A stretch of 64,000 nt of DNA from an uncultured Eubacteriales bacterium (GCA_900314795.1 OMWP01000002.1:1-64000); one strand, 5' to 3'. Shown: positions 50,131 to 59,465, counted from the first letter of the stretch. Notes: generated by a model from the sequence alone, not told the origin. A program made the numbers and translations.

Positions 50131-51280
50131 CAGAACCTTGACGATTTGTCTTGAAGGCCGTATCGACTCACACCGTGCTCCGACGGTTGAGATAGAGATC
50201 AATAATATCATCAAACAATCTGAGTTTGAACATCTTGTACTTGACGCAGAGCCTATGAGTTATATCAGCAGTGCAGGTCTGCGCATTGTTCTGAAGCTGC
50301 TCAAAACTCATCACGATCTCAAGATGATCAATGTCAGCACCGAGATCTATGAGATCTTGGAGATGACCGGTTTTACTGAGATGATGGAGATCGAAAAAGC
50401 GCTCAAGCGTATTGACGTCTCGGGTAAAAAGATCATCGGTAAGGGCGCTAACGGTGTGATCTACCGTATTGATAATGATACCATCGTCAAGGTTTACAAC
50501 GAAGCGGATACGCTTGAACATATCAAGGCGGAGCATGATATGTCCCGTATTGCGTTTATCCTGGGTATCCCCACCGCGATCCCGTTCGGTATTGTAAAGG
50601 TAGGGGAGAGATACGGCTCGATCTTTGAGTTGATCAACGCCAAGACCTTTGCGGAGCTTTTGCAGGAGGATCCGACACAGGTGGAGTTTGTCGCGCAGCA
50701 GACGGTCGAGCTTGCTCATATCCTGCATGAAACCGAGGCGCCCGAGGGGATCCCGCTTCACAGCGATGTTGCCCGACAGTGGCTGGGTGAGGCTAAGAGC
50801 AGCTTTGATGCGGAGCATTTCGCTAAGCTCAGCGCGCTGATCGAGGCGATCCCCGAGACAAATACCATGCTGCACGGCGATCTGCATATCAAGAACATCA
50901 TGCAGTATGAGGATGAAGCGCTTCTGATCGATATGGATACCCTCAGCGCGGGTCACCCGATCTATGAGCTGGCGTGTATTTATAACGCGTACGAGGGCTT
51001 CGGCATTTGTGACCCGAATGTTTTCAAAAACTTTTTGTCGGTGGATGAAAGCGTGGTAAAGCCCCTTTTGCACCGTATTCTGGAGTTGTACCTCGATACC
51101 GATGATGAGGACAGGATCAATGAGGTAAAGGAAAAAGCCTCGGTGATCGGTCTGCTGCGTGTATTGCGTAGGACCATCCGCATCGGTGAACAGGATACCC
51201 CCGAGGGTAAAAAGCTAATAGAAGAGTGTCGCAACCGCATCAATCGTTCCGTCGATCATCTGGATACGCTGACATTCTGA
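50111..51280 (+). CDS. STAS domain fused to an aminoglycoside-phosphotransferase-like kinase
   Basis: This 389-residue protein has a STAS anti-sigma-antagonist domain (about 1-100) with the phosphorylatable Ser in MSYISSAGLRI. A protein-kinase-like fold follows: GKGANGVIYRI (glycine loop), VKVY (Lys), LHGDLHIKNIM (catalytic Asp) and LIDMDT (metal Asp). It resembles families annotated as putative sugar kinases (TIGR02172-like). GGAGG precedes the ATG at 50111. Between an HD gene and a SpoIIE phosphatase gene, it may be the switch protein whose serine the phosphatase targets. The fused kinase's substrate is unknown. Confidence 0.82.
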   Translation: MKSQLHNRTLTICLEGRIDSHRAPTVEIEINNIIKQSEFEHLVLDAEPMSYISSAGLRIVLKLLKTHHDLKMINVSTEIYEILEMTGFTEMMEIEKALKRIDVSGKKIIGKGANGVIYRIDNDTIVKVYNEADTLEHIKAEHDMSRIAFILGIPTAIPFGIVKVGERYGSIFELINAKTFAELLQEDPTQVEFVAQQTVELAHILHETEAPEGIPLHSDVARQWLGEAKSSFDAEHFAKLSALIEAIPETNTMLHGDLHIKNIMQYEDEALLIDMDTLSAGHPIYELACIYNAYEGFGICDPNVFKNFLSVDESVVKPLLHRILELYLDTDDEDRINEVKEKASVIGLLRVLRRTIRIGEQDTPEGKKLIEECRNRINRSVDHLDTLTF

Positions 51281-51294
51281 TTAAGGATAATACG

Positions 51295-53322
51295 ATGAAA
51301 TTCATAAAGAAACTGTTTTCCAATATGGAAGCGAATATCATCTCCTTCACCATGCTGATTTTGCTGGTTTTCAGTATCATGGTTTCGGTGAGCGGTTACG
51401 GCAGTTTTACAACGGCGTTTGAGCTGGAGTATGATACGACCACTTATCACATGGCGGATACGGCAGCAGCCATAGTGAACGGTGATGAGATCGATCTATA
51501 TCTGGAGGAAGGCGCTGATAATGAGAACTATCAGCATACCAAGCTGAATCTGGATACCTACTGTCTCAAGATGGATGTATCCCTGATCTATGTGATCAAA
51601 GTGGATACAAAGGATTATAATCATTTTATATCTGTCTTTAACTGCGTCGGCAAGAATGCGCCCTATACCGAGTGGGAGCTGGGCTCGGAGCACGACACAA
51701 CGAATGATGAATATCGTGAGACCTACCGTAAGCTGTATGACGGCAGCCTCGATTACGGCACGATCTATCGTACCGATGATCTGAGGGGTGCGCCGCCGCA
51801 TATCACAACGCTGGTACCGCTGAAGAATTCCAAGGGCGAAACCGTCGCCATATTATGTGTACAGCGTATGATGGATCGCATGGTAGAAGCCCGTAGACCG
51901 TATTTGATCTTGATCGCCGGCTCCGCCGCAGTGCTGATGCTCATCTCCGCAATTGTCTCCGCCGTATACCTGCGCAGGCAGATCATCCGACCGATCCACA
52001 AGGTCATCCGGGAGGCAAAGCGTTTTGCCGCTGAGAATAAACCCGGCGAAAAGCTGGGCGCGGATATCAGCTATATTGAGGATATCTCCGTTTTGGCGAC
52101 TTCCATCGATAAGATGGAGGAGGAGATGCTGCAATACATCGACCACCTGACTGTCGCAACTGCTGAGAAAGAGCGTATTGGTACGGAGCTGTCTCTGGCG
52201 ACGGCGATCCAGGCAAATTCCCTGCCCAATACCTTCCCCGCGTTCCCCGATCGCACTGATTTTGATATCTATGCGTCGATGACGCCCGCTAAAGAGGTCG
52301 GCGGCGATTTCTATGATTTCTTCTTCATTGATGACGACCATCTGGCATTGGTCATCGCCGATGTGTCCGGAAAGGGGATCCCTGCGGCGCTGTTCATGAT
52401 GGTCACCAAGATCCTCGTCAACGAGGTCTCGCAATTCAATGCCACGCCTGCCGAGGTGCTCCGTCTGGTCAACGAGCGCATCTGCAAGCATAATCCCGAG
52501 GATATGTTCGTTACGGTATGGCTGGGCTTTTTGGAGCTGTCAACGGGCAAGCTGATTTCTGCCAACGCCGGCCATGAAGACCCTGCCGTGATGCGGAAGA
52601 ACGGTGATTTTGAGCTTCTCAAATCCCGCCACGGGTTTGTCATCGGCGCGATGGATGCGGTCAAGTATCGTGATTTTGAATTCTCACTGGCGCCCGGTGA
52701 TAAGCTGTTTCTGTACACCGATGGTCTCCCCGAGGCGACAGATCTGAACGACAGGATGATAACACTGTCCGGTATGCTCGATGCGCTGAATCAGCATAAA
52801 GAGAAGAATCCGCAGGGCATCATCGAGGGTGTGATCCAACGCGTCAATGACTTCGTCGGCGAAGCACCGCCATTCGATGATATGACGATGGTGTGTTTGG
52901 AGATGAAGGGCGAGACGCCCGCAAGACTGGTTGTAGACGCCGAATGCGATGAACTGGATAAGGTCAACAGCTTCATCCATCAGCATCTCGGCGATGCGGA
53001 TCTCAGTCCGAAGAAGATGATGGATCTGGATTTGGCGGTCGAAGAGATCTTTGTCAACATCGCCAATTACGCATACGGTGATGAAAAAGGCACCGCAGAA
53101 ATTGTTCTTTCAAAGAATAATAACGCCGTTTCTTTGACCTTTGTCGATCAGGGTGCTCCGTATGATCCGCTCGCAAAGCCCGATCCCGATACCACACTCG
53201 GCGCCTCGGAGCGACAGATCGGCGGACTTGGGATCTTCCTCGTCAAAAAGGTGATGGATGAAACCTCCTATGAGTATAAGGATGGCTCAAACAGATTCAC
53301 TATCGTCAAGAAGTTCGCATAA
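51295..53322 (+). CDS. Membrane SpoIIE-type phosphatase with HATPase domain
   Basis: The 675-residue protein has two membrane helices (about 15-37 and 202-222) around an outward sensor region, a HAMP-like linker, a PP2C/SpoIIE domain (PAKEVGGDFYDFF, DVSGKGIPAALFM; about 320-540) and a C-terminal HATPase domain (about 545-675, EEIFVNIANYAYG, GGLGIFLVKKV). So phosphatase and anti-sigma-like kinase activities are joined in one receptor. It should act on STAS proteins, probably the one encoded just upstream. The ATG follows AAGGA. Bases 53104-53118 carry an AT-rich hairpin (GTTCT-ttcaa-AGAAT). Confidence 0.88.
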   Translation: MKFIKKLFSNMEANIISFTMLILLVFSIMVSVSGYGSFTTAFELEYDTTTYHMADTAAAIVNGDEIDLYLEEGADNENYQHTKLNLDTYCLKMDVSLIYVIKVDTKDYNHFISVFNCVGKNAPYTEWELGSEHDTTNDEYRETYRKLYDGSLDYGTIYRTDDLRGAPPHITTLVPLKNSKGETVAILCVQRMMDRMVEARRPYLILIAGSAAVLMLISAIVSAVYLRRQIIRPIHKVIREAKRFAAENKPGEKLGADISYIEDISVLATSIDKMEEEMLQYIDHLTVATAEKERIGTELSLATAIQANSLPNTFPAFPDRTDFDIYASMTPAKEVGGDFYDFFFIDDDHLALVIADVSGKGIPAALFMMVTKILVNEVSQFNATPAEVLRLVNERICKHNPEDMFVTVWLGFLELSTGKLISANAGHEDPAVMRKNGDFELLKSRHGFVIGAMDAVKYRDFEFSLAPGDKLFLYTDGLPEATDLNDRMITLSGMLDALNQHKEKNPQGIIEGVIQRVNDFVGEAPPFDDMTMVCLEMKGETPARLVVDAECDELDKVNSFIHQHLGDADLSPKKMMDLDLAVEEIFVNIANYAYGDEKGTAEIVLSKNNNAVSLTFVDQGAPYDPLAKPDPDTTLGASERQIGGLGIFLVKKVMDETSYEYKDGSNRFTIVKKFA

Positions 53323-53330
53323 ATAAACAG

Positions 53331-53364
53331 AGCGCATGACGTTTTTTCAACGTCATGCGCTCTT
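53331..53364. terminator. Bidirectional terminator between convergent operons
   Basis: AGAGCGCATGACGTT-ttttc-AACGTCATGCGCTCT, a 15-bp stem with A/T tracts on both sides; it serves the SpoIIE operon (plus) and the alarmone synthetase operon (minus). Confidence 0.85.
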
Positions 53365-53373
53365 TGTTTGTGA

Positions 53374-53916
53374 TTACTGAATATAGACGATTGCCGTCTT
53401 TTTGAATGCATTGAGGATTCTTCTGATACCCACATAGGCGACACTCAGACAGAAACCGTATTTCAGGATGATCGTGTTCTTCAAGACCAGTCCGATGACC
53501 ACCAGTGCCACGGCAAAGATCACCATGGAAGATCCCGTGAATAGCTTTCTGACCCAGTGGCGTGAGCCGTTCTTTTTTTCTTCGAACGCTCTGAGAATAT
53601 CCACAAAGCCGGTGAATGCGTAAATGATCAGCAGGAAAACCAAGATGGTGACAGATCTGTCGTCATACAGCGAGTAGGTAAACAAGCCTAAATCAAGAAT
53701 GATGATCGCTTCATATAATATGATCTTTCCGCCGACCATGTGCCGTGCCATCCTCAGGTAATAGATCAGCTGACGTGCGCCGTAGAATAACAGCACGAGT
53801 GCGATGATCGCCGTGATGGTGCCGTAAGAATCCTTGGGCAGTAACAGCAAAAGCAGGGAATAGATCAGCAGAAGGACGCCGATGATGAAAGAACGAATCC
53901 GTTGAAAACGACTCAT
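53374..53916 (-). CDS. HdeD/DUF308-like membrane protein
   Basis: This 180-residue protein has five or six short membrane helices (about 12-28, 33-52, 65-82, 87-107, 125-145, 148-166) with a basic loop EEKKNGSRHW. The pattern of paired helices matches DUF308/HdeD proteins. Its function is unknown. It overlaps the preceding gene by four bases and is the last gene of the operon. Confidence 0.72.
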   Translation of the reverse strand: MSRFQRIRSFIIGVLLLIYSLLLLLLPKDSYGTITAIIALVLLFYGARQLIYYLRMARHMVGGKIILYEAIIILDLGLFTYSLYDDRSVTILVFLLIIYAFTGFVDILRAFEEKKNGSRHWVRKLFTGSSMVIFAVALVVIGLVLKNTIILKYGFCLSVAYVGIRRILNAFKKTAIVYIQ

Positions 53917-55082
53917 GATCCTGTCCCTCCTTTGTTTTGATTGATCAGCATGCGAAAGTCTTTGATCCCTCTGAATCCTTTTTTGTTATACTCAACAGAG
54001 TAGCCCGCGAGTTTGTTTCCGCTTTGGAAGATACGGTTGGTGACCATACTCTTCTGCGACATCGCGGCGATAAAGAATTTGCCGAGGAAGGTCGAGTTCT
54101 TCTCCGCTGTTGCAGTGGCGAGATATTCCTCCTGATATTGCTTGATGTCAAAGGGAGGGATCTCACAGCCGGAGATCTTCTCTCCGAGCGCTTTCCAATC
54201 CTTTGATGCATCTGCCTGCCGCGTGTGCAGAATACGGTCGATCTCCTCTTTGTATGGTTCGATCGCGTCCCAAGCATACTCATCGAGCTTGAAGCTGTCG
54301 ATCTCACCGCGCAAGTACTTCATCGCGTAGATCATTTGGCAGAATGCGTGCAGATAGTCGGAGGGGTTATCCTTGATGATCTCTTCATATTCGCCCCATG
54401 CGGGCAGGTATTTGTATTTGATAAAGCAGTAGTCGGGCAGGTGACCCGCTCTGCCGTGTCCGAGATTCATGATCGAATTTTCCGACGGGGTATAGAGGCT
54501 GTTCGTATAGATGCTGTTCTCCAGATCGTCGGGGGCAGAGGCACTGTGTCGGAAGTTGAGCTGTTTTTCACGCGTACCGGTTTCATCATCGAACAGCTCA
54601 TAGAAGTAGCTGTTGGTATTGTTGATGACCAGGGAGGGGGTACCGGCAAAGTTTTGGTGAGCCCATGTATCGGCGAGGATGTGCATGGCGATACCGATCG
54701 CTTGTGTACCTTTGTTTTTGGCGAGGGTGACGGTAGGCTCGAGCAGTTCACCGTTGGGCTTACAGATCAGCCTGTATTTGTTTTTATAACGCTTGGAGGC
54801 GCGGTGCGGCGTCTCGGCGTGCAGGTCATAGGGGAGAAAGTGGAACGATGCCCAGATGCGCGTGATATCCTGCAGACCGATGATATCGGTCCTAGCGTCC
54901 ATCAGCTCCAGCTGCAGTTGGGTGGTCGCCGCGGACAGCGGCGCCTTGAGCGTATCCAGCAAGGTACGGGTGCACAGGTCTACCATTTGGTCGCTGTAGC
55001 AGATCGCCAGGCTCTCCTCATGGGAATAGCCCGCAAGCATTGCCGCGGCGTAGGTGGCGTAATAGTGAAAATCCGCGTTCAT
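53913..55082 (-). CDS. DUF6765 family protein, possibly metal-dependent hydrolase fold
   Basis: The 389-residue protein begins MNADFHYYATYAAAMLAGYS and contains HILADTWAHQNFAG (about 151-164). These are characteristic of DUF6765, whose spaced His and Asp residues recall the zinc-dependent phospholipase C fold. There is no signal peptide or membrane helix. A hydrolytic role is inference. Overlaps of four bases on both sides place it in a translationally coupled operon with two membrane proteins and a two-component system. Confidence 0.75.
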   Translation of the reverse strand: MNADFHYYATYAAAMLAGYSHEESLAICYSDQMVDLCTRTLLDTLKAPLSAATTQLQLELMDARTDIIGLQDITRIWASFHFLPYDLHAETPHRASKRYKNKYRLICKPNGELLEPTVTLAKNKGTQAIGIAMHILADTWAHQNFAGTPSLVINNTNSYFYELFDDETGTREKQLNFRHSASAPDDLENSIYTNSLYTPSENSIMNLGHGRAGHLPDYCFIKYKYLPAWGEYEEIIKDNPSDYLHAFCQMIYAMKYLRGEIDSFKLDEYAWDAIEPYKEEIDRILHTRQADASKDWKALGEKISGCEIPPFDIKQYQEEYLATATAEKNSTFLGKFFIAAMSQKSMVTNRIFQSGNKLAGYSVEYNKKGFRGIKDFRMLINQNKGGTGS

Positions 55083-55561
55083 GCGCTGACCCCCTCTCGT
55101 GCCTGTTTCCTGATTTTTCTCAGCGTAACAGAGGAATAGATCAGCTCGAACAAAAAGATCATCCTTGTCACATCGATGATGATGGTGATGAACAACGAGA
55201 GCGGATCTTCGATTTCATTGAATTTGGTGATCATTAAGAATACTTCGATCAGGATCATGACAAAACCGTAGACAGATATCATGCCGACAACAAACAGATA
55301 GACGGGTTTTTTACGTTTGCCTTTCCCTTCCGCGCGCGCGGATAATCCAATCCACACATACATCAGTAAGGTCAAAACGGCAATAACCCATGTAGCGATC
55401 ACGACAGCGAGTCGTTGCTCTTCGGGTGAATCCGCAAAATAGGCGCTGCCGAGAAACATGACGGTCAATAACAGTTTGATGAAAGCCCACAGACCGAAAG
55501 CGATGATGCCGGTACCTAAGGTGACCAGATTGTTTTCCAGTCGTCTGGTTTTAGCGCCCAT
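55079..55561 (-). CDS. Four-helix membrane protein of unknown function
   Basis: The 160-residue protein has four hydrophobic helices (about 14-36, 47-70, 84-106, 118-140) and basic ends (GAKTRRLENN, RKIRKQAREG). I do not recognise its family. It starts inside the end of the histidine kinase gene (11-base overlap) and overlaps the DUF6765 gene by four bases. A role linked to the kinase signal or to DUF6765 export is conceivable. Confidence 0.65.
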   Translation of the reverse strand: MGAKTRRLENNLVTLGTGIIAFGLWAFIKLLLTVMFLGSAYFADSPEEQRLAVVIATWVIAVLTLLMYVWIGLSARAEGKGKRKKPVYLFVVGMISVYGFVMILIEVFLMITKFNEIEDPLSLFITIIIDVTRMIFLFELIYSSVTLRKIRKQAREGVSA

Positions 55562-56810
55562 TATCGATCACTCCCTTTTTGTGGCGGATTTTTAACTTGT
55601 TGGATAATTTGACATGGAAGGTCAAGCCCTCGTCAGAGGGTACCGCCTCGATGGAGCCGCCATGCAGAACAGCGATCCGTTTCGCAATGGACAGTCCGAT
55701 CCCGTGACCGCCTGTAGAGGAGGTGCGGGAGGAATCGGGGCGATAAAAGCGGTCGAACAAATGCTTGTAGTCAGCGTCCCGATCGACCTTGCAGGTGTTG
55801 TATACGCTCAGTGATGTGTAGCGAAGATCCTTTTTCAGCGATACACGCAGCTCGCCGTTTTCGGATGTGTATTTCGACGCGTTCTCTACCAGCACGGATA
55901 CCAACCGCTTGAGCTGGTCGGTGTTGCCGTTGATGGTGACGTCAGGTTGGATATCGTAGTTCATCTGTACGTTCTTGGAGCGGAACATTTCTTCAAAATC
56001 AGCGCATGCCTTTTCGGTCAGCTCACTGAGGTTGACCGACTCGATATCGGAGATCTCGTCCACTTCCTCCAGACGATTGAGGGTCAGCAGCTCTCCGACA
56101 AGCTCACTGATACGCGCCACCTGGGTGGTGATATTATTGAGCCATTCACTCTCGCCGTTTTTGTAGGCGAGCACCTCTGCATTGGCTGAGATGATGGCGA
56201 TCGGCGTTTTCAGCTCATGGCTCGCGTCGGTGATGAACTGTTTTTGCATACGCGAGTTTTCCTCAAAGGGTTTGACGATGCGCCTCGATAAAAACCAGAA
56301 TACCACGGTGATCATCACAATGAAGATGACCGCGATCAACGAGAGCATGACCGTCAGCAGATCGACTGCGTTATACTCATAGGTATAATCAACAAATACG
56401 ACCATGTTCCTGTTATCGTCAACGCGGTAGCGGTAATTACCGTATTCACCGGTTTTATGCTCGTGCATCTTGACGATATCCGCCATCGCGACCGCCTTGC
56501 CTTCGTCGATCGATGCGATATGCTCTACGTTAGCGGTCACATGGTTATCCTTGCTGTAACTGACCGTAAAGTAGCGCATGCGAAACGGTGATTCTTCGTT
56601 GTAATTATACAGGTGGATCTCATCCATCTTGTCGATCTCGCTCTTTTTGGGAACAGCTCCGTTATTCTCGATGATCAGTTCCGTCATGGAATCTGCGCGG
56701 TGGGTGATATCCGCATTCAGTGCGATCGAGACGATCAAGATCGTCAGCGCAAAGACCACGGTAGCGGAGATGAAAACGCCGAGTACGATTTTTCTGCGTA
56801 GCTTTTTCAT
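55551..56810 (-). CDS. Sensor histidine kinase
   Basis: The 419-residue membrane kinase has two membrane helices (about 10-30 and 145-167) around an extracellular sensor domain. A HisKA domain holds the phosphoacceptor His in DASHELKTPIAIISANAEVL, and the HATPase domain has the N-box (LVENASKYT) and G-boxes (GGHGIGLSIAKRI). It phosphorylates the response regulator encoded just upstream, with which it overlaps by four bases. The ligand is unknown. Confidence 0.93.
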   Translation of the reverse strand: MKKLRRKIVLGVFISATVVFALTILIVSIALNADITHRADSMTELIIENNGAVPKKSEIDKMDEIHLYNYNEESPFRMRYFTVSYSKDNHVTANVEHIASIDEGKAVAMADIVKMHEHKTGEYGNYRYRVDDNRNMVVFVDYTYEYNAVDLLTVMLSLIAVIFIVMITVVFWFLSRRIVKPFEENSRMQKQFITDASHELKTPIAIISANAEVLAYKNGESEWLNNITTQVARISELVGELLTLNRLEEVDEISDIESVNLSELTEKACADFEEMFRSKNVQMNYDIQPDVTINGNTDQLKRLVSVLVENASKYTSENGELRVSLKKDLRYTSLSVYNTCKVDRDADYKHLFDRFYRPDSSRTSSTGGHGIGLSIAKRIAVLHGGSIEAVPSDEGLTFHVKLSNKLKIRHKKGVIDNGR

Positions 56811-57475
56811 AGCTGTCTCTCTTTCAGTGTGAAGATATCTTCTTCAATGCAGACGTTGACGTTGGCATGGATCTGTCTGAGCTTGTTTTTCAGATAGTAC
56901 AGATAAAGCTCTGCTTTAGCGGGACTTTCTTTACCGCCCCATACCTCTTCATTGATCACTTCAGCGGAAAAGGATTCACCTACATGATGGATAAGGTAGG
57001 TCAGTAATTCTGCTTCGGGATTGTTCAGGCGCAGACTGCCTTTGTCGGATTTCAATTCACAGGTCTTGGAGTCCAGCTCGATGTTGGCATATTTGACAAC
57101 GGAGTGCCGATAATCATTGTTGCGGCGGATCAGCGATTGCAGCCGCACTACCAGCTCCTTCATCGCAAAGGGCTTGGCAAGATAATCATCCGCACCGGTG
57201 GAAAGCCCCGTGATGCGGTCATCGACCGTCGCTTTGGCGGTGAGCATCATGACGGGGATGTGGTTGCCGCTTTTGCGCATGTTCTCGAGCACCTCGATGC
57301 CGTCTTTCTTCGGCATCATGATGTCGAGAACAACAGCGTCATAGTAATCTTGCTCCAGTGCTTGGAGCGCTTCCTCACCGTCATAGACAGGCGTAACGGT
57401 GAAGCCTTCCATTTTTAAGATCTCGGTAACGGCGACCGAGAGCTGTCGCTCGTCTTCTGCGTAAAGAACCTTCAT
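56807..57475 (-). CDS. OmpR/PhoB-type response regulator
   Basis: This 222-residue protein has a receiver domain with the phosphorylation site D51 (VVLDIMMPKKDG) and a C-terminal winged helix (about 125-222) that ends in LRQIHANVNVCIEEDIFTL. The winged-helix recognition segment is less typical than in PhoB (AKAELYLYYLKNKL), but the length is normal. It begins two bases after the alarmone synthetase gene and is coupled to the kinase gene. Confidence 0.92.
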   Translation of the reverse strand: MKVLYAEDERQLSVAVTEILKMEGFTVTPVYDGEEALQALEQDYYDAVVLDIMMPKKDGIEVLENMRKSGNHIPVMMLTAKATVDDRITGLSTGADDYLAKPFAMKELVVRLQSLIRRNNDYRHSVVKYANIELDSKTCELKSDKGSLRLNNPEAELLTYLIHHVGESFSAEVINEEVWGGKESPAKAELYLYYLKNKLRQIHANVNVCIEEDIFTLKERQL

Positions 57476-57477
57476 GT

Positions 57478-58086
57478 TTACCCCTTTTGGATCAAATCTC
57501 TGATCGTTTGCATCGAAAGATCGGTCGACGCCATCTCATCGGCACAGCGCTTGAGCTCGTCCACGATCAACTCCGTGTTTTTGATGTGCTTCTTATATTT
57601 GAGCTGGTGCTCCAAGCTCGCCCAACAGTCCATCGCGATCGTGCGCAGCTGGATCTCGACGTTGATGTTGTCGATGCCGCCGACACCAAAGGGGAGGCTG
57701 AGCAAGACATGCAGACTGCGGTAGCCGTTGGGCTTGGCGTTTGCAATATAGTCCTTGACAGTGACGACCTTCCAGTGCTCGTTTTTTTCGATCAATTCGA
57801 GTACCGTGTAGATATCGCCGACAAAGTGAGTAACGACGCGTACCCCCACAATATCAGACAGATTTCTGAGCGCGCATGCCGCGGTCTCTTCCAACTCAAA
57901 TCTTCTGAGCTTTTCGCATAGGCTGTCCACGCCCTTGATACGGCACTTGATATGCTCCGCAAGCGCCGTCTCGGCGTCTGTGCTGATACTGTCGAGCATC
58001 GCTTGTATCTCGCGCATCAGCAAATTTTCTGTTTCTTCGAGCTTCGGCGCATATTCGCCGTAGAATCGTAAGTCTTCCTGTTTCAT
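57478..58086 (-). CDS. Small alarmone synthetase ((p)ppGpp synthetase, RelA/SpoT domain)
   Basis: The 202-residue protein is a single synthetase domain like YjbM/YwaC. Conserved segments are IKCRIKGVDSLCEKL, NLSDIVGVRVV, AKPNGYRSLH and NVEIQLRTIAMDCWASLEH. It makes (p)ppGpp from ATP and GTP/GDP; no hydrolase or TGS domain is present. It heads the operon with the two-component system, so alarmone production and the kinase are co-regulated. A hydrolase-like HD gene sits in the convergent operon. Confidence 0.9.
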   Translation of the reverse strand: MKQEDLRFYGEYAPKLEETENLLMREIQAMLDSISTDAETALAEHIKCRIKGVDSLCEKLRRFELEETAACALRNLSDIVGVRVVTHFVGDIYTVLELIEKNEHWKVVTVKDYIANAKPNGYRSLHVLLSLPFGVGGIDNINVEIQLRTIAMDCWASLEHQLKYKKHIKNTELIVDELKRCADEMASTDLSMQTIRDLIQKG

Positions 58087-58165
58087 AGTCCCTTGATGAA
58101 TCCTTTTATATTGATCGCGGATGATCGATTACGATACTCATTCTCCGCATATATAACCATTTTAT

Positions 58166-58193
58166 ATTATATCATCTATGTTGAAAAAGACAA
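58166..58193 (-). promoter_or_regulatory. Promoter of the alarmone synthetase operon
   Basis: On the minus strand TTGTCT (58193-58188) and TATAAT (58171-58166), spacer 16. Confidence 0.65.
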
Positions 58194-58272
58194 GATTAAA
58201 ATTGAAAATGTCTGAGCCGGAAAACGATGTTATTCAAAGCGGTTTTGTGTTTTACCATTCAAAATCATTATC

Positions 58273-58298
58273 GCATTCTGTCCGCTGCGGCATAATAT
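58273..58298 (+). promoter_or_regulatory. Possible sporulation-sigma promoter of cotJ
   Basis: GCATTCT and, 11 bases later, CATAATAT resemble a sigma-E type promoter (ATA-like -35, CATAnnnT -10). No vegetative promoter was seen before cotJA. Confidence 0.3.
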
Positions 58299-58396
58299 GT
58301 ACTGTGACTATGTATCTAAAGTCATTATCAACACTCCGATCGGTTGTACAGTGATCGCTTGAATACGATCTGATCGGAACTAAAGGAGAATGATTC

Positions 58397-58594
58397 ATGG
58401 ACAGGAAAACGATCATGGACGAATATGGCATATCACCGTTACCGAATGATACAGTAGAAGCGATGGCATACGTCCCCTTCCAACCGTATGCACCGGAGAT
58501 GTGCAAGGCGGTGCTCGGATATGAGAACGGAACCTTATTCCGCGCACTACACAAGCCGTTCTACGGCAATCAATGCGGAGGTGCGGAAAAATGA
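58397..58594 (+). CDS. cotJA: Spore coat protein CotJA
   Basis: The 65-residue protein matches CotJA: AMAYVPFQPYAPEMCKAVLGYENGTLFRALHKPF. It belongs to the inner coat of the endospore and is needed for CotJC assembly in Bacillus. AAAGGAG precedes the ATG by about eight bases. First gene of cotJABC. Confidence 0.92.
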   Translation: MDRKTIMDEYGISPLPNDTVEAMAYVPFQPYAPEMCKAVLGYENGTLFRALHKPFYGNQCGGAEK

Positions 58595-58839
58595 CTGAAC
58601 GCGACATGATGCTCAAGAAGATCGGCACGCTCAAATTTGCTGTCACGGACATCGACTTGTTTCTCGATACGCATCCCGGCGATACGCAAATGCTGAAAAA
58701 GCGTGAGGAATACACTTCACAGCTCAAACCGCTGAAAGAACAGTTTGAAGAGAAGTTCGGGCCGCTCACGAAATGTGAAAACGACGCCAACACATGGGCA
58801 TGGGTCAAAGATCCGTGGCCGTGGGATATGGAGGGTTAA
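58591..58839 (+). CDS. cotJB: Spore coat protein CotJB
   Basis: The 82-residue protein shows the CotJB pattern: helical N-terminal part with FAVTDIDLFLDTHPGD, then KLREEY-like KKREEYTSQLKPLKEQFEEKFGPL and the C-terminal WAWVKDPWPWD. The ATG at 58591 overlaps the cotJA stop (ATGA), so a longer upstream frame is not used. Confidence 0.92.
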   Translation: MTERDMMLKKIGTLKFAVTDIDLFLDTHPGDTQMLKKREEYTSQLKPLKEQFEEKFGPLTKCENDANTWAWVKDPWPWDMEG

Positions 58840-58842
58840 TCA

Positions 58843-59460
58843 ATGTTTGTCTACGAAAAGCAATTGCAATATCCGGTCAAGATCAAAAACCCCAACCCCG
58901 CCCTCGCAAAGCTCATCATCACACAGTATGGGGGTCCCGACGGTGAACTGGGTGCGTCGATCCGTTATTTGTCACAGCGTTTTTCAATGCCGTTGCCGGA
59001 GCTGAAAGCGACGTTGACCGACATCGGTACCGAGGAGCTCAATCATCTGGAGATGATCGGCGCGATCGTGTATCAGTTGACGCGCAATCTCAGTGAGGAT
59101 GACATCAAAAAGGCAGGCTTCGACGCTTACTTTGTCGACCACACCACCGGCATCTATCCCAATTCGGCGGCAGGCGTACCCTTCGACGCGTTCTCGATCG
59201 CCAGCAAGGGTGATCCGATCACCGACCTTCACGAGAGCTTAGCTGCGGAGCAGAAAGCGCGTACCACCTATGACAACATCCTGCGCTTCTGTGATGATCC
59301 CGATGTGATCGACCCGATCCGCTTCCTCAGAGCCAGAGAAGTTGTTCATTATCAACGGTTCGGTGAGAACCTTCGTCTGCTGACTGATAAGCTGAACAGT
59401 AAGAACTTCTACGCCTTCAATCCCTCGTTCGATAAGCACTGTTTCAAAAAGAGCAAATAA
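58843..59460 (+). CDS. cotJC: CotJC, manganese-catalase-like spore coat protein
   Basis: The 205-residue protein is a ferritin-like four-helix manganese catalase relative. Ligand motifs EELNHLEMIG (about 65-74) and a later E/H pair (REVVHYQRFGENL, about 167-179) are present. It packs into the spore coat and may remove peroxide. Three bases separate it from cotJB. Confidence 0.94.
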   Translation: MFVYEKQLQYPVKIKNPNPALAKLIITQYGGPDGELGASIRYLSQRFSMPLPELKATLTDIGTEELNHLEMIGAIVYQLTRNLSEDDIKKAGFDAYFVDHTTGIYPNSAAGVPFDAFSIASKGDPITDLHESLAAEQKARTTYDNILRFCDDPDVIDPIRFLRAREVVHYQRFGENLRLLTDKLNSKNFYAFNPSFDKHCFKKSK

Positions 59461-59465
59461 TGACC

